This document shows positions 63,734 through 64,000 of a stretch of DNA of 64,000 nucleotides, piece after piece (position 1 is the stretch's first letter; each line of letters begins with the position of its first letter). The notes beneath the pieces are model-generated. The model was not told the DNA's origin. It did not search any database and saw only the letters and a list, made by a program, of their open reading frames with translations. This DNA comes from Synaphobranchus kaupii (lineage: Eukaryota > Chordata > Actinopteri > Anguilliformes > Synaphobranchidae). The position numbers and the translations under genes were made by a program. Where the stretch lies: positions 186,001-250,000 of the forward strand of contig JAINUF010000034.1 in the NCBI GenBank assembly GCA_029718625.1. Direction: 5' to 3'.

Positions 63734-64000
63734 TAAATTGGGATCTCCCTTTTCTTCTCTAAAGAGGGGGGTGTTCCTGCCCAACCCACTGCCTGATTGA
63801 TCAAGCATTCTGTGTTCATCTCAGAGTCACATGAAAAAGGGTATAGACACTCCATTGTGCCTCAGTCTGATCAGGAGTGTTAATTGTGACCGACTCCGCA
63901 GGGGGCCCAGTCTTATGATCAGAAAGCCAGAGTCCCAAAATGTCCCTGTGTAACCATTACATTCACGTCATGACGTTGTGCAGCATCTGCATGCCTGCAT

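Overview
The window looks like nuclear DNA of a ray-finned (teleost) fish. It holds vertebrate genes with many short exons and GT/AG introns, long CA/GT and CT/GA microsatellites, Tc1/mariner elements, hAT- and Harbinger-type MITEs and LINE remnants. There is no sign of bacterial operons, CRISPR or phage. All gene models below come from reading splice sites and conserved protein motifs in the sequence; nothing was aligned to a database.

Region 1 (about 1-19,940, minus strand): slc7a8 (LAT2), the light subunit of a heteromeric neutral amino-acid exchanger. Ten coding exons can be placed; the gene runs off the left edge before its last exon(s). Its introns hold a LINE-1 relic, a 66-bp tandem array copied from the exon 4 splice acceptor, a block present in two different introns, a hAT MITE, a minisatellite split by a MITE, and a dead Tc1 element. 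Exon 4 carries an apparent 1-bp frameshift at its 3' end.

Region 2 (about 19,940-33,700): no protein gene recognised. It contains microsatellites (one CA tract of nearly 400 bp), a 176-bp tandem duplication, SINE tails, a Tc1-type MITE, and one copy of an internally deleted DDE transposon (26,145-27,996).

Region 3 (33,740-45,072, plus strand): a GIMAP/AIG1-family GTPase exon ends at a good donor and joins in frame, across an 8.5-kb intron, to a 2-kb exon. That exon encodes twenty 11-residue repeats and then about sixteen 14-residue coiled-coil repeats (949 residues in all). The intron is a transposon graveyard. A 3.6-kb element whose transposase gene has its own intron contains a nested Tc1-like element with a nearly intact transposase. 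Further right, a reverse-oriented element was invaded at a TA by a forward copy of its own family.

Region 4 (about 47,549-62,220, minus strand): a complete coagulation factor XIII A chain gene (f13a1). It has 14 coding exons, 730 residues, a thrombin-type Pro-Arg/Gly site at residues 44/45 and the Cys321-His380-Asp403 triad. A probable non-coding first exon with a TATA box lies near 62,120-62,220. The right end (62,590-64,000) holds MITEs and microsatellites.

The three genes are functionally unrelated: amino-acid transport, an immune-type GTPase, and clot or matrix cross-linking. The most unusual items are the predicted GIMAP protein with its double repeat tail, the tandemly copied splice acceptor in slc7a8, and the nested transposons.
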